This document shows positions 46,141 through 59,230 of a stretch of DNA of 64,000 nt, in pieces. A program made the position numbers and the translations under genes. The DNA is from Pyrrhosoma nymphula (lineage: Eukaryota; Arthropoda; Insecta; Odonata; Coenagrionidae). The notes below the pieces were generated by a model. It worked only from the letters and a program-made list of their open reading frames with translations, was not told the DNA's origin and did not search any database. The stretch covers positions 10,822,868 to 10,886,867 of the forward strand of contig OY754331.1 of assembly GCA_963573305.1 (NCBI GenBank), in the 5' to 3' direction. Position 1 is the first letter of the stretch. Every line of letters begins with the position of its first letter.

Positions 46141-46619
46141 CAGTCCTTCGCAGAGACGAAATTCTCTGGCTCCAGCGAATGCCATTCTTGCAAAATGGGA
46201 CATATAGTAATCTGAAACACTTGGGATTAATATTAGAATAATCATCATGACCCATTGGGATACTCACTTCGTATTTGTTTCTTCAACTCTAAATAGATTT
46301 TCCATCAAAATTCCACTTTGCACGTAACTAGTGCAATTTATTTTTCAAAAAGTCATATATCCTGTATATATGGCTATTTTAAATTGAATTATGAAGCAGA
46401 ATGTTGTAGAGGTTAACAAAAAAGTACCCTGAAACTTGTCGTAATCTTGCAAAAAAAGGTTCATGCTCCAATCCTTTCACCGTAGTGAGAGGGTGCACTT
46501 CGGCATCATATCGATCAATGGAAGGATAAAAAAGTTTTAAGCAATTGGATCCTCCAGGGCAGAAAAGTAAGAGCCGCCGAGTCCACTGATCTCCAGGGCC
46601 GGCCCTTTTGAGCACTGGC

Positions 46620-47170
46620 TTATTCCCTTTTGAAGCCGTCCCCCCATTACCATCAACCTCTGCGAGGAAACGAACCGAGGGCTTCTCGAGCAGAAAATGC
46701 TTCACTTCACCCATTCCTCTCTCTCTCCCTCTGTTCAGCATTTCATAAAAACCTCCCTTTCTCTGCCACCGTTTCATCCTCTTCTCCCAACACACGATTT
46801 CCACATCTCCCCATTGTGAAAGACAAGTGTCCCGGCCACCCGCCATACCGCCCACATACGCCCTCCACACCGATCCTCCTCCTCCCCTGTAATTGACGTG
46901 GCCAGCTGCACTTAAGGGACAGCCGGACCGTGGAATTGGGAGCTGGGAGTACACTCTTCCGAGGAGGGGCGAGGCAGCCAGTTCTACGGCTCGATGCATC
47001 GAAATCATCGCGTGTTTCAGCGGGGGAAAAGAGTGGATCGGACGGTTTAGGGTTCACGCGGAGAGGGAGAGTTAAAAGGGGAACGGCTGAGTGTTTCAGG
47101 GTCGGGATTAGGGTTATGGGGGATGGCAGGGGAGAGGGGTGGTGGGAGAACGGATGAGTAGGATGTGTGG
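46620..47170. other. Strand-asymmetry switch, C/T-rich to G/A-rich
   Basis: 46620-46890 is pyrimidine-rich on the plus strand (CTCTCTCTCC, CCTCCTCCTCCCC). After a short neutral stretch, 47000-47170 is purine-rich with GGGATTAGGGTTATGGGGG and many GGGGAG runs. Long frames on both strands are a by-product. This could mark a CpG-type regulatory region or bidirectional transcription; sequence alone does not decide. Confidence 0.4.
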
Positions 47171-50100
47171 GGTGTAGGGGAGGAAAGTCGAGAGGGTTAG
47201 TCGGCGTGAAATTGAAACATTGAGGAGAGAAAGAAATTGCTCGGTGGTCGTCGGGGAAAATTAGTTGGCGGGTGCGTTAAAAAACGAAGGAACCGAGAGA
47301 TGCGTTGTTAGCGGCGCCGTTGAGATGAGAGTCAATTCGCAAACCCAGACAATGAACGACGAGAACTTATGCAAACGAATGTGTTCGGCAAGATCGACAC
47401 GATCTTCGTGTGGGCAATGGGAATTCGCACGATGAGCAGTGGATAGGATAAAGGAATAGAAAGAACGCTGTGGATAACTAAAACGAGACAGGGCCCGAAA
47501 TAATTCGGAGGAATTTGCAAAAGAGTGAGGGAAACTTGGACTGAGCAACGTCATAATTTCAGAGCTGTTCCGTGGAATTTAAGTAAAACAGGTACACCAC
47601 ATATTTGGCGAGCGGCATGAACCTCATGTTGATTCTTCAAATGTCTGTGGTAACAAAACCTTGTAAAAACAATAAGTTTCGAGTTAAATACGTTTTCCAA
47701 TGAAGATGCAATGCTTGAAAACTACAAAAAAAACTTGGGAAACTGAAAAAATCAGTGATGGGGTATGTCACAAAAAGTTATCCCAGGTCACTTTTAAGTA
47801 TCATATCATTTTCGTGCATTCTCTACATAATATATACATTATAAAAAATTTACATGATTTAATTAGAATTGCAAGAAATTTTTATCATGGCTTCTTTACA
47901 AAATTTCCATCGAACCTTGTACCGATTTAGGTAACTCAAAAATTACTGAATTTAGTAAAAGTTCCGTTAAACGAAAGTTTCTCATACCCCACTCCATCTA
48001 TCCCCCATCTATTCCCCTCTGCGCCATGGTTACCGACTGTCCACCCCCCTCCACTACGTCCCTTCACCAACTGCCCTCACCTACGAGTGGGAATACGGGC
48101 ACACACCACCTCCCAACGCCCCTCCGAAGGCCCCCGTCGGCCCCGACTCCATCGTTCTGTACGTTTTATCACCAGGGTGAGCTTTACTTAACGAGTCAAT
48201 TTATTGCTGGCAATGATTCCTTAACCGAGAGAACGACAAGTAGGATAGTAGCTATGGATGCGTTGGAGAACTTTCCTTCTACAATCTAACAAAGAGTATA
48301 TTGTAGAGAAAAAGTCCCACTAGGAGTAAAATAGCATGCCTCCATTTTTTCTTCAATTTCAAATTCCTAAAGTAACCTATATTAGTTTAAACTGCTTTTC
48401 AGGAGCAAAGTGACCCTTTAACTCGACCAGATACTAGCAAAGTACCGGGACAGAGTATTTGATGATTTCATGAACCTCAGAATATTTCTTTAATATGAGT
48501 CAAAAAACTTTAAAGAGAGGTTTGTAGGGCTGCTTGATAAATAAGAACTTGGTCTCTCCAGCAACAGAAAGAAAGGATAATACATTTTTAAGCTAAAATA
48601 GCAAAATTTAACGTTCTTAAAATAAATTCAATTATTTCAGGCGTAACTTGATGGAACTCCTTCATGCTTTCCTGACAGTTCTTAAAATAGACTTATATGG
48701 CTGTATAATGTTACTGAAGAAGAATGCAACTAATAAAAACAAAGTAAAAAGGACTTCTCCGCTGGTTTTCATAATTTTCCACTTTCAGTGGCAAATTTTG
48801 TGATAGTATAAAAACAAATACACACTGTGATACGTTTTTCATTAATTAATGTATCATCAAAAGTTTTTGTAGGAATTCTTTGCTGAAAAAAAATGCCCCG
48901 AAGTCCCCTAAGTCGAACTAGTGGCAAAAAAAAACCTGCAATGAGTTCTGCTGATGATATGAAATAGGAAAAAGGTGAAGGGATGGTGGAGCATGAATAT
49001 TTAACTTTGGTTCAAATATGGAAACCAATTCTGGGAATTTGTTTCCTTGAAAATCTACTCAAAATGAAACCCTATTATTTACACCAAATAGAATGAATAG
49101 ATCCTTGATAACGCAGCAAGAACTAACGACTTCCTTCTCACTGGTCTGAATATTTTTATGAGCGATGTATTAATAAACTTATGGCCTTCAATATTTCAAG
49201 GATCCCAGCTTCAATTGAACGTGATTATGTATGTCTCGCCAAACATTCCGTCAACTTGGTGCATTGTTTCAAATAGATGAATGTCCTGCAAAGCATGTTC
49301 AACAATATACACTATTTTAGGGGCTGCATTAGACTTTGGACACCTTATTTATCACTAGGAAAAAAAATACTCGGTAGTTTTCCACAATCTTTTACTTTCC
49401 TGACCTAACCGGTTTCCATGAATTCACATCACTACCAAATATTGGTTTACGTAATGATGTGAAATTGTCGCAACCGGTCAGAGTAGAATAATAAAAAAAC
49501 TTTAAAAATTACCAATTATATTTTTATCCTTGTGATAATTAAAGGGTACATTCCGCAAAATTACGTTGCCAACAGTTGTTTCCATTGGGACGCCTTTCTC
49601 CAAATTTTCCTGTTTTAATTGCAATTTGGGAAGATTGGTAATGATCATAGCAATTCATAACTGTCTCTTTTTTCATTGCATACCAGTGGCGATCTCAGCA
49701 ATTCAAACCAAGTGAAATAGACTAGGGGGAGAGAAGAAATGTACCAGCACAAAATTATCATCTCAATTTCAGTTAGATAAACTGATACACATGCCGAACC
49801 GCGCCGATGATGAGTCAGTACAAGCGGGCTTAAAACTCTTCAAATTACGAAATGTACTTTTTCGGCAATTTAATTTTGGTTGCACGACTCCTAAGAAAAA
49901 ATTTGAGGGGTTTATTACCATTCAGAGTAATTTTTAGACCGTTAACGAAGCCCAGGGTAATTAAACTGCGTGATAGAATCGCAGGTACCTGTGATCATCA
50001 CATCCACAGTAAGCTCGGCACATTCCGTGCAGCGTTCGAAGAACAATGAGTTGTAAAAAGTATGCATCGTTAAAGTAGCGGTGGTGTAACGATTTCCGTT

Positions 50101-52050
50101 TGCATGTTGGCCGACGGTCAACTTCCAGAAGTGTTGTTCAATGAACGCTCAACCACCAACTCTGGCGCAGCGCAATTCCGTTCCGTAAAAGCATGGGCAC
50201 TCTCCGATACTATAGTAATAGTAGCCGCAATCGGCGTTACTTAACCAGTTCGACAAGGATAGAGCAAACAACTCTTCTCGAATGATGCCAGGGAGGGAAA
50301 GCAACTCAACGTTTACGCCCCATTGCGTATTTTAAATCATCCACGTACTACTAACCTCCGCATTACCTACACTTTTGGCAAAAATTCCGGATAAGTATCT
50401 GATTCAGTATAGTAAATGTTTAGTAAATATTTACGAGTAAGAAGAGATTATGAGATTAATCTTCACCAACAGATTCGTTGCTTACACGTCACCTACTCAA
50501 TTCATGTATTATTACAACAAATAAGTCACTACTAAAATATTTTTTTGTAATTTAGTATTAGCACTTCACACGTATTAGGAATTTACATCCAATATGCACT
50601 ACACTTTCATTGCTTGTTTTTTTTTAGATAATTTCTGACTTCCCTAAACTTTTCTGAGATTTTTAGAGTGGATTTATTTTGTTATGGTCATCTGCTCCAT
50701 TTGACCCATGGCAACCAATAATTCAAAACCTAAATTATTCAACCTTATGAATACCCAAAAACAGTCTATGAGGTATATTATATGCCTGGTGTTATGACTT
50801 GAGAAGAACATAACCCCTGCATTGAATAGTGAAAAATCCACCGACGTGGAACTCGAAACCTCGGCTCTGGTAACTGATTAATTGCTGTTATTAAAGATCA
50901 TCTTCCCTTCTCTGCGTTGATTTTCCTTAACTTTGATGAGTTTAGGTTAATTAAAAGTTCCAAAAGAGTCTAATTGAATTTTATATTACTTAATGTTATG
51001 TATGAAGAGATTTACTCAGATCTGCAGAGAGACTTTCCATTTTTTTTATAAAGCCAATCAGGAAATATATCTCCTCAGGTCGCTCTTAGTATATTAAAGA
51101 CCAGTCTAACTACCTCAATGGACCATTGTATAAACGTGTTATTAGGGTGTGCAAGTTCTATTTGCACCTAAACCTGTACTGGCGGCAGCAATAGTGACTG
51201 CTTCCAGCGGGGTCACTGAAGCCATAAGGATTGGCGAATGAAAGGTCTGTCAATGCTTGTTACTCCAGTGAGACGGTAAACTCATTAAAGCGGCATTTCT
51301 CGTATCTACGTAAAAAAAAATAAAGACACTCCCGCAAAACCAGGATGTCTATTTTTTCCAGTGTACGCAGAAGAGTCGGAAGTCTGAGGGAATGAGGATG
51401 GACCGGGCTTCAGTTTGATGACTTAAGCGATCAGAAAATAATCCATAGCAACCATCATTACATGCTTCTCAATACGAATACATAAATTATACTATAGGCT
51501 TCTTATGTATCACCAGATTATACCACCTAGATAAGCATAAGATTAATCGGGAATACAATTTTAAATATTAAGTATCCTATTCCTCTGGAGAAACTCAAGA
51601 TCATGACCTAAGCAACGCTAGTCACCATATAAATCTAATAAGCACTTAAACATTCCAGCTGCATAAAACTCATCGCTTAATTGCAAAAACACAATGAACG
51701 ACTCCTAACGTCCTGTATCACGCCCTTGTATTGGATAACAGGGCACTGCATGTACGAATGTTTCATCCATTTTTCATTGAAATTATACGAGGAACATTGG
51801 AAATATAGCGCGAGTCAAGGTACTGAGGAATTCCGTGTAGTTTTAAATATCATAATCCCGTTAAAAGTAACTAATAGTACTTAGTTACTTAGCTCAAGAA
51901 GATCAGAGTTCATATGTTTCGTTGTAGGTGCATTAAGAGTGCATGTCCCTACGTCCGATGGATAGGATCGTCTGACGCAGATCGCCGAGGCCCGGCTCTT
52001 AATTTATCTTTCAATAATTTCTATGTACCTATAGGCCTTGCGATACACTC
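47171..52050. other. Mostly AT-rich intergenic DNA
   Basis: Apart from a C-rich patch at 48030-48150 and the tRNA-like segment near 50850, I see no feature. Confidence 0.4.
50825..50915 (-). repeat. tRNA-derived SINE-like relic
   Basis: On the minus strand AATCAGTTACCAGAGCCGAG precedes GGTTTCGAGTTCC, a degraded B box, followed by GTCGGTGGATTTTTCAC, reminiscent of the SINE tail beside the LINE. The 5' half is not recognisable. Confidence 0.4.
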
Positions 52051-52068
52051 TCCCATTAATAACGTTCA

Positions 52069-52854
52069 GGTAGGTAGGTAGGTTTAGATTTACAGGGTGC
52101 GTCGACAGCTATGGTCATTTTGCACCACGCACAATCTAGTTTATATCAATAAATATGAATTAATATAAATTTAGACAAAAGGTAGCATTTCTAGCCCAAA
52201 TTTATAAAAATAAAAATAATATAATAGATTTTACTTCTTAGGCTAGTTTCTTTAAAAAAAGTAGTGACATGGTTTAGGCGATCGGCATCGTTGCCTAGAA
52301 CTTGTTCTAGGTCACCACTGATGCCTAGCCTGTTTCGTGTGTCCCGATATTTGTCACACTCCATCAGGATATGTCGCACACTGAGAGGGCAGTCACAGTC
52401 ATCACATCGAGGAGGAATTTTCTCCTCTGTAAAGAGGAACGAGTGGGTCAGGGCGCAATGCCCGATTCTTAAACATGTGATGACGACATCCTTTCTCCGA
52501 CTACCCCTGATGGAAGTGGGCCACCCTGACATTACCGCTTTAATTTTCCGTAACTTATCGTTTCGGACATCACTCCAAATTTCACTCCACTGCTCTAGGA
52601 CTAATTTACCTAAAGCAGCTTGCAGGTCCCGGTAGGGTACCAGCGTCGTCGTCGGCTCAGGGATATTTATAGCTTCTTTTGCGGTTGCATCCGCCTTCTC
52701 ATTTCCGGCAATACCCATATGTCCTGGGACCCAGAGAAAAATAACTTTCATTCCCTTTCTATTAAGGGAGAACAGGGTAGTATGTATTCGCTGGACAATA
52801 GGGTGTGGTGAAGAAAAGACGGATATTGATTGCAGCGCGCTCATTGAGTCCGTG
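52069..52854 (-). pseudogene. RNase H-bearing LINE 3' remnant with 11-bp target duplication
   Basis: The minus strand stays open from the 5' truncation point through about 217 codons. It starts within the RNase H domain at the catalytic DSMSALQS, continues with VPGHMGIAGNEKADATAKEA, and has a C-terminal Cys/His cluster (CDDCDCP...RHILMEC). RNase H plus such a cluster occurs in I, R1/LOA and some Jockey-group elements. The 3' UTR ends in (TACC)n. AATAACGTTCA occurs at 52058-52068 and 52855-52865, a perfect 11-bp duplication that fixes both ends. Endonuclease and RT are absent because of 5' truncation, so it cannot move by itself. The open frame suggests fairly recent insertion. Confidence 0.88.
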
Positions 52855-52865
52855 AATAACGTTCA

Positions 52866-54879
52866 TATCAGTTAATTGACGGCCTTAAGTACTTCACCGA
52901 ATAAGATTTTTCCTTAAGCACCACAAAAACGTAGGTAATAGTTGCGTCAATTGACGGTTGACCGAACATTGCGAAACCCGGCCTGAGTAGAACGCGGCAT
53001 GGACCAAGTCACCGCGACACCCGAGGGCAGCGCGGGGAAAAAATCCCTTGATACATCGGATCTGGAGTTATCGCAGTATCTAAATGGGGTCTTTCGGATA
53101 TTGATAAGGCTATCAGATAGCGGTGAACGGTTGTTAGCGGTAGTCAAACGGAGCACTCCCGTTCTCGTGAATATGTGGCTGGATGAAGTGTCTTCCGCCG
53201 CAAAGCCCCTCTCTCGCTCGGCCAATCGGGACGGACGGAAACTAACGGCGCGCGGCGTAAACAGCAGCCGGTTTCCATTCCAAATGACGAGCGCAATCGG
53301 TGGCGCCGCACAGTGGTCATGGGCGATGGTTTTCCACTCGGTCCCAGATTGAGCCGCCCCACACCTGTCCCAATGGTATCTCGCTCTGCCAAAAAACCTC
53401 TCCTCTTACGTCACTTCCCGTCCCTTCTTACATTAGGAAACACCACCTCCCCCACCACCCTACCAACCCACCTCATCTCACTCCATTATATTCACTCGTC
53501 TCCTCTTCCAGAATATTAAGTGGAATAAAGGTGCTTGCCCTGGCCTCCGACCCTTCCCCCATCTCTCTCCCTCTCTCCATTCGTTCCCTTTCTGCGATCC
53601 GCCACTCCCCTTCTCCCCCCTCCCCCCTACTACCCCACTACACCCCCACCTTCCCATAAACCCATTTCAATTCTCCCCCTTCCCTACACTTATCTGCCAT
53701 TATGGCGGGCGCTCTTTACTCCTCTCCGCAAAAGGGTAATATCGCACCTCGCATAAAATAACGACGGCCATTATTCCCGCGCGAGTGGGGGTGGCGCTCG
53801 CGAGGGATTTTTAAAGGGGTGTGGGGAGGGGGAGTGGAAGGGGGAAGAAGCGGAGGGTGGGTGTTGGTTTCCATGGCGAGCGGTGGATGGAGCGGCGAAT
53901 CTGCGCGGATTTCGGATGGAGCAGTTGAGAGGGAGAAAGAGAGTGGGATGGGGGATGTGCTACTTTTTGCGATGGCCTAGGGAATGGTCCAGGATACTGT
54001 ATAAAGGATTCCCGAGTCGTCCACGAGAAGCGCTGTTTTCTGCTGTCATTTCGCGAGCTTTTTATTAGCTTTGCAAATTGTCCGCATCGTGGCGCTGTAA
54101 AAAATAGGGACCTATGCATTCCCGATATTCTCTATTGCTGGAAGTGTAAGTGCATGTGCCTGCTTTGAGTTAAATCGCTATAAACAATAGTTTTCCATTT
54201 AAAAGCCGGTGAATTAAGGTTTTTAGAATTTAAGAATGTAGCGTAACCGTCGTTGCTTTGTCCCTGGGTGAGACGGTGGCTACGACAAGACAAAAAAGGA
54301 AAATAAGGAGTTGGGCTTACGAAACCGAAGCCTGTTCAAAGCGAAGGTTGGTAAATCTATTTGAGTGTTCTATGAATCGTTAAATTTGCATAGGTTATAA
54401 CATTAATAAATTAGTATAGATTGCTTGAAATTTTCGAGGTTATTAAGATGATTTTACCGATACGCTTGTAATTTATATACCGTTGTATGTACTCAACCGG
54501 AAGTGAATGAGGTAACGGTGAACCTCGTTGTTTTAGGGATTAAATGGAGAAATTAAAATGTGAATAAATTAATTACATGTTTGTACAAGTAAAAGTATTT
54601 TAAACGGTCTCGTGAAGCCATTTTTAAAATAGTCGTATTTCAAAAGCCACGTGTTCAGTGTGTCCGCCATGGTTGTAAGCGCCGGGATCAGAAGATTATT
54701 TATTACATAAGACAGCCACACATCACCATAGACGTCCTTAATGCAATATTTAATATTTACAGAACGAAGCCCAAATTCTGAAATGGCGGTTGATTTTGAA
54801 TGGTAATGGGTAATGATTTTGAAACTGGATGGAGAGGGATATTTCTAGGTTATGAAATATCAATATAAATAATATCAAT
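52866..54879. other. Intergenic DNA with C-rich to G-rich switch
   Basis: 53370-53690 is C/T-rich on the plus strand and 53790-53960 is G/A-rich, with CG dinucleotides frequent between 52950 and 53300 and around 53780. The pattern could be a CpG-rich promoter region, but no exon I can defend lies beside it. Confidence 0.4.
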
Positions 54880-55008
54880 GGAGGCAGGCGATACTTGGTG
54901 GAATTTAGTTACACTGAACATGTTAAATGAAAGACTTTGTACTATTCCACGATATGATATATTCATATCGTGGAATAGTACAAAGTCTTTCATTTAACAT
55001 GTTCAGTC
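54880..55008. mobile_element. Snapback unit 7 (core lost)
   Basis: Perfect 45-bp arms (54913-54957 and 54963-55007) around a 5-base loop. AATATCAAT occurs at 54871-54879 and 55009-55017. The arms carry CGTGGAATAGTACAAAG; no hammerhead-like hairpin is left. The 33-base left tail contains TTGGTGGAATTTAG. Length (129 bp) equals snapback 3. The duplication is AT-rich and therefore less certain. Confidence 0.72.
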
Positions 55009-55017
55009 AATATCAAT

Positions 55018-56689
55018 TATCACCTGACTGCTGTGGTGGTGTTTACGAAATTGGAATTACCTTCATTACCCAGCATTACCCTCTTTCCAGGAGTATAAAA
55101 GAGTGATTAGTCAACACTAAAATTTGTCTACTCTGCCAGTGTGCATTACTACAGATTTCCCAGTTTCCTTGAAGTTTTTGTGCTATTTCAACCTGATCTG
55201 TTTTTATTTTGCAATGAAGCTTCATTTCTCCAAATATCCGTTTTCAGTGACTACTTTGTCTATCAGGATTCTTTATTTTTACTTCAATGAATGTGAATGG
55301 ATCAATAACTCGTTGCTTCATAAATATTGCTCCATCATTCCTGACATGTTACTGAACTTGGTTTTCTATTCTCTTCTGCTCATTTAAGTAATGATGATTT
55401 AAATTATTTTCTAATAGTGCTGTATTTTGTGTGGAGATAATGTTTCTTGATTGAATGTTCATAAATTACTCCTTGATGGTGATGTGTATTCTTTTTTTCC
55501 AGGTTATCCTGATGATGTACGTTTCTTTTGGTTTAAATAGGAAAATTGCAATATTTTCCTCCCAACTTTGTTTTGCTAGTTTTTGTATTTAAAGAAATAA
55601 AACATGTCAACCTGATCAGTGTTGTATTTATTAGGAACTACACCGTTTTATTAATTTTAACTGATAATTCATTCCTTTGATATCGTTGTATGGCAAGTCA
55701 TTCTTTGCACTATCAGTAAGAAATTGATCTAAAAGTTGCTAGGGGCCATTTTATAACTTCCTCTTGTTTGCTTAAGAGGATACTGGTTTATTAAAAGATA
55801 CCTTCAACTCGTGGGGGATATTCGGAGTGTTTTCAAATACACTTTATTCATACTTGATAGTTCTCTGGTGATTGTTTAAGCATGGAGTTTAAATCTTCCC
55901 CGCTGTTCTTAGTGGAGTCGCGGGGTTACTTATTTTGATGACATGAATTTTGTTGGGTTACGACCTCATAATCGGGGTTGTGACATTGCTGTAACTGATG
56001 GTAAGGTAGCAACTCGGGGGATCGTAATTGTGTTGTAAGTTTCCTGCGCATTGTTGAGTTTAAAATTAGCCTGTGGTGGATTGCTCGTGAGTTAATTAGA
56101 AGAGTATGGCTCTGTGCGCTTTAATGCTTCAGCATTCCTCATCTAGTCTGATTCCTGCTGTGTTCGGTTTTCTGTTGTCAAGAGTGATGCTCAAAGTCGG
56201 CCTGCGTGTTTGATAATTCCGGTGAATTCCCTAATTCGTCCGATAAAAGTGATATATCCGCTCTGATACGTACTCTTCCCATGCCTTTCGCCACTATGTT
56301 CAGGTCCCTCCGAGTGTCAGCGCCGCGAGTGGCAGCTTAGGACAACCTAATAAAAATGCTCGGGTAGTGGCAGCACTTGTCGTGCCCGACTCGAGAATCC
56401 TTTATACAGTATCCGTGGGAATGGTGAATATGAATCATCGTTGATCGTGGAATAAAGGGGTGAAATCTAAATAAATACATAAATATATATAGATCGGCAA
56501 AGACGAGCTTCTCTCACAACCTTAGAAGAAGGAAAATAAATATTTTAATAGACTAATATTTACATGGGGTAGGAAGTGATAACATCATCCGTAATTTACA
56601 TTAAACTATCAGACCTGCTGCCTGCTTTGCAAGCAGTCTATTGGTTAACCTTCCTCAAGAGATCGATATAAGGCCGATTATTAAAAACA
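55018..56689. other. Intergenic DNA
   Basis: AT-rich left part, more balanced composition from 55880. No conserved frame or repeat termini seen. Confidence 0.4.
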
Positions 56690-57066
56690 CCCTGGGAGGT
56701 TCGCAACATGCGCCTGGGAGGTTCGCCACCCGCGTAAAAATAAAGGATTTATTTTTTTTGGGCGGGAAAGAGGGACAAAGAAAATATAAAACTACTACCA
56801 AATCATGAAGACAGATAATATACACTCAATTCACCAAACCTCACTATTCTAGCTCAAAATTTAGGAGAGAAATATACAAAACGGAAACCACTTGGACAAA
56901 CTGAAAACATCCTGAAAGGTTTGCAACTCGCACATAATTATAGTTTTTATATATTTTGGGTGGGAAGGAGAAAAAGAGTCCTGATGATGCTGCAGTGCAG
57001 TGAAACATGTTGGCTCAATAAATAATACTCTTCAGTGGAATAAGTGCAAAGTAATTTATCCTTTTC
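56690..57066 (+). repeat. Penelope-like terminal-repeat segment with hammerhead-like motif
   Basis: A direct repeat about 220 bp apart shares CCTGGGAGGTTCGC-type and GGGCGGGAAAGAGG-type blocks (about 56690-56775 and 56925-56980). Immediately after the second block the plus strand has GAGTC, CTGATGA, TG, a CTGC/GCAG stem, T, GAAA, the palindrome ACATGT, T, then GGCTC. Thus helix I (GAGTC with GGCTC, five pairs), the CTGATGA and GAAA core and a self-complementary helix III are all in place. It continues with CAATAAATAATAC and CAGTGGAATAAGTGCAAAG. Unlike the other members this one is not a fold-back. Confidence 0.6.
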
Positions 57067-57077
57067 CAAAATTATAG

Positions 57078-59045
57078 ATGGGCATATGTAAACTATAACA
57101 TATAGACACAAAATAAATCGAACAGTCAGAGATAATAATGTTTACTCCATTACAAGTTACTACTGCAACTTTGACTCCAACATTCTTGTTTCCCTTACGC
57201 ATCTGCATACTTGCAGAATTTCGTAAAAAAGGAATTGTTGGTGGCGGTCATGGAGTCTACTTGCGTATGTATATTTAGTATCCATGTTGGTCCTTTCACC
57301 CGTGAAACTGTGAGCGCAAATGTAACTTCTGAAATGCGAATAATGGCACGGATCGCGAGTCGGCAGAGGAGCGGTAGAGAGCTGCAGAACATTGTTTGAA
57401 TATTCGTAGCATGCCGTTGGAGAGATGTTAAAAAAAGCTTCTTTTTCCGTATTTGGGGACGTAAATCCGCGTTTCCCGAATTATAAAATAACCCCCATTT
57501 CAATCCTCAAGCTGTTTATCCTTTTCCTCGGTGTTTACGCTTAATAACACAGGCTAAAAAGCGCATCCTTTTCTTAAACTCCCAATTCTTTAATGCCCAC
57601 TTGGATATTTTCCCTCCGTTACTCTTTCCTGCACTTTCCAGTCCATACGCTAAATTTTGCATATCCCGTCATTTTTTTTAGGCATCTCGCATCAATGTTA
57701 TTCATTTAGCATACTTACCTGCAATACAAATATGCGTTTACGCGTTTTATTTCAAAATTTAATTTCAATATAAAAGGGAGTCTGCGAAAATCTCTGCGAT
57801 ATAAAAAATGTATGTACTCTAAATGCCAGGAGTTGAAATACAATCCCAATCTCTGCCCGTGGTGAGAGAACTTCAAAAGCATTATTCCGTCCACGGCAGG
57901 GAACGTGAAATTGTGATTCCCCTTACCAGTATTTTGCTAAGGTCAATGCCGATTCCGAAATGTCTCCACCCTCCTTCAACTCCTCAAACGAATCTACCTC
58001 ACTCGCATGTCCAGCCATCCGAACCCCATGTCCAAGAATGCGAAAGTGACCTCTGTTGTCGGTTTTAGTTTTTGGAAAAAAAACCACCCAATGGTTGGCT
58101 ACACCAATAGCCGTCATATAGGCCGTTTCGTCGCTTTCCACTACAGTTCCCGATACAAAAACACAGCATCGCATCTGTAGGTATCCCTTCTGCCCAATTG
58201 TACGCTCATTCTGTTCAAATGAGCACTCACGAACACAGCGATTCAGCCAAGAGCTAGTTTGGACCGTTTTATATCGTTATCATGAGTTCAGTATCACGGC
58301 ATTCACGTACCTTTGCATTTAAAAGCTATTTTGCATTTATAGAGGCATCAACATAAACTGGTAGTTCACCGTCAGAGGAATGAGATTTCAATGAAAATTA
58401 AAATCCAGGCTTTTAAGTTAAATCGAAACAGAGCAGTTTCCGAAATAGCCTTATTTTTATGAGCCATTAAACGGTTTATGACAGGGAGTGCAAGTTTAAT
58501 TAAGAGGAACAGTGGGTGGGAATAGGATTTATAGGGTGAAGGGAGAAAAAATGTTTGATCGTAATTCTAACGCAGCTCACTCCCGCATTCGCCGTCCATA
58601 ATGAGCAATGGTTGTTTCTTTGACCATCACAGTCGAATCAAATTTAAAACTTCCGCAAAGCAAAGGTATCAACTTTCATTTAGAGCCGCTGAAGTGTAAC
58701 GGTGACCAAGAGCATAAAAAATAAGCTATCAACCCTGAATCCTGCCGAAGATTACAGTTAATCACGGTCTATTATGAGAATCCGGTTTGATCAAAGCTGT
58801 ATACGCGCAGAAATGAAACAGACGTAAAGACCATTAAGATATGGCAATGTCAAACACGCGGGATGAATATACATAACTCCATCACTTTCCGTTTTGCAAT
58901 TTTATACGTTAAATAATGAACTTAAGAAGGTACAACCACTACCACATGTGACAATACGATCCGAAAAAATCATGAATAACTTTTTACGACGAAATGAGGA
59001 AACCTAAAATCCTCTTTATCTTTTCTAGGCGAGAACATTTAGACA
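57078..59045. other. Intergenic DNA
   Basis: No supported gene, RNA or transposon boundary. Confidence 0.4.
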
Positions 59046-59056
59046 CTTGACTTGCA

Positions 59057-59219
59057 CAAAAAGGGAGGAATCAGGCGAGATGTTGTAGAATATGAACATA
59101 ATTAAAACTAAGACGATGCAATTTTCCACAGATAAAAATTTTTAATCGACCCGGGTTTCGATGCACCCGGGTCGATTAAAAATTTTATCTGTGGAAAATT
59201 GCATCGTCTTACTTCTTAT
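59057..59219. mobile_element. Snapback unit 8
   Basis: Arms of 46 bp (59110-59155 and 59166-59211) differ by a two-base indel. CTTGACTTGCA occurs perfectly at 59046-59056 and 59220-59230. On the plus strand the centre is GGGTTTCGATGCACCCGG, so GAAACCCGGGTCG is retained but the CTGAAGA half is deleted. The arms carry CTGTGGAAAATTGCATCG. A left tail of about 53 bases contains TGTTGTAGAATATG. Confidence 0.82.
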
Positions 59220-59230
59220 CTTGACTTGCA

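Noticed and set aside
46379..47008. 209-codon minus-strand frame
   Set aside because: It coincides with the strand-skew region and has no domain; the plus strand is open in the same interval.
56933..57077. Direct repeat CAWAATTATAG as target duplication of the hammerhead-like unit
   Set aside because: The left copy lies inside the duplicated block at 56915-56980, so the match cannot mark an insertion boundary with confidence.
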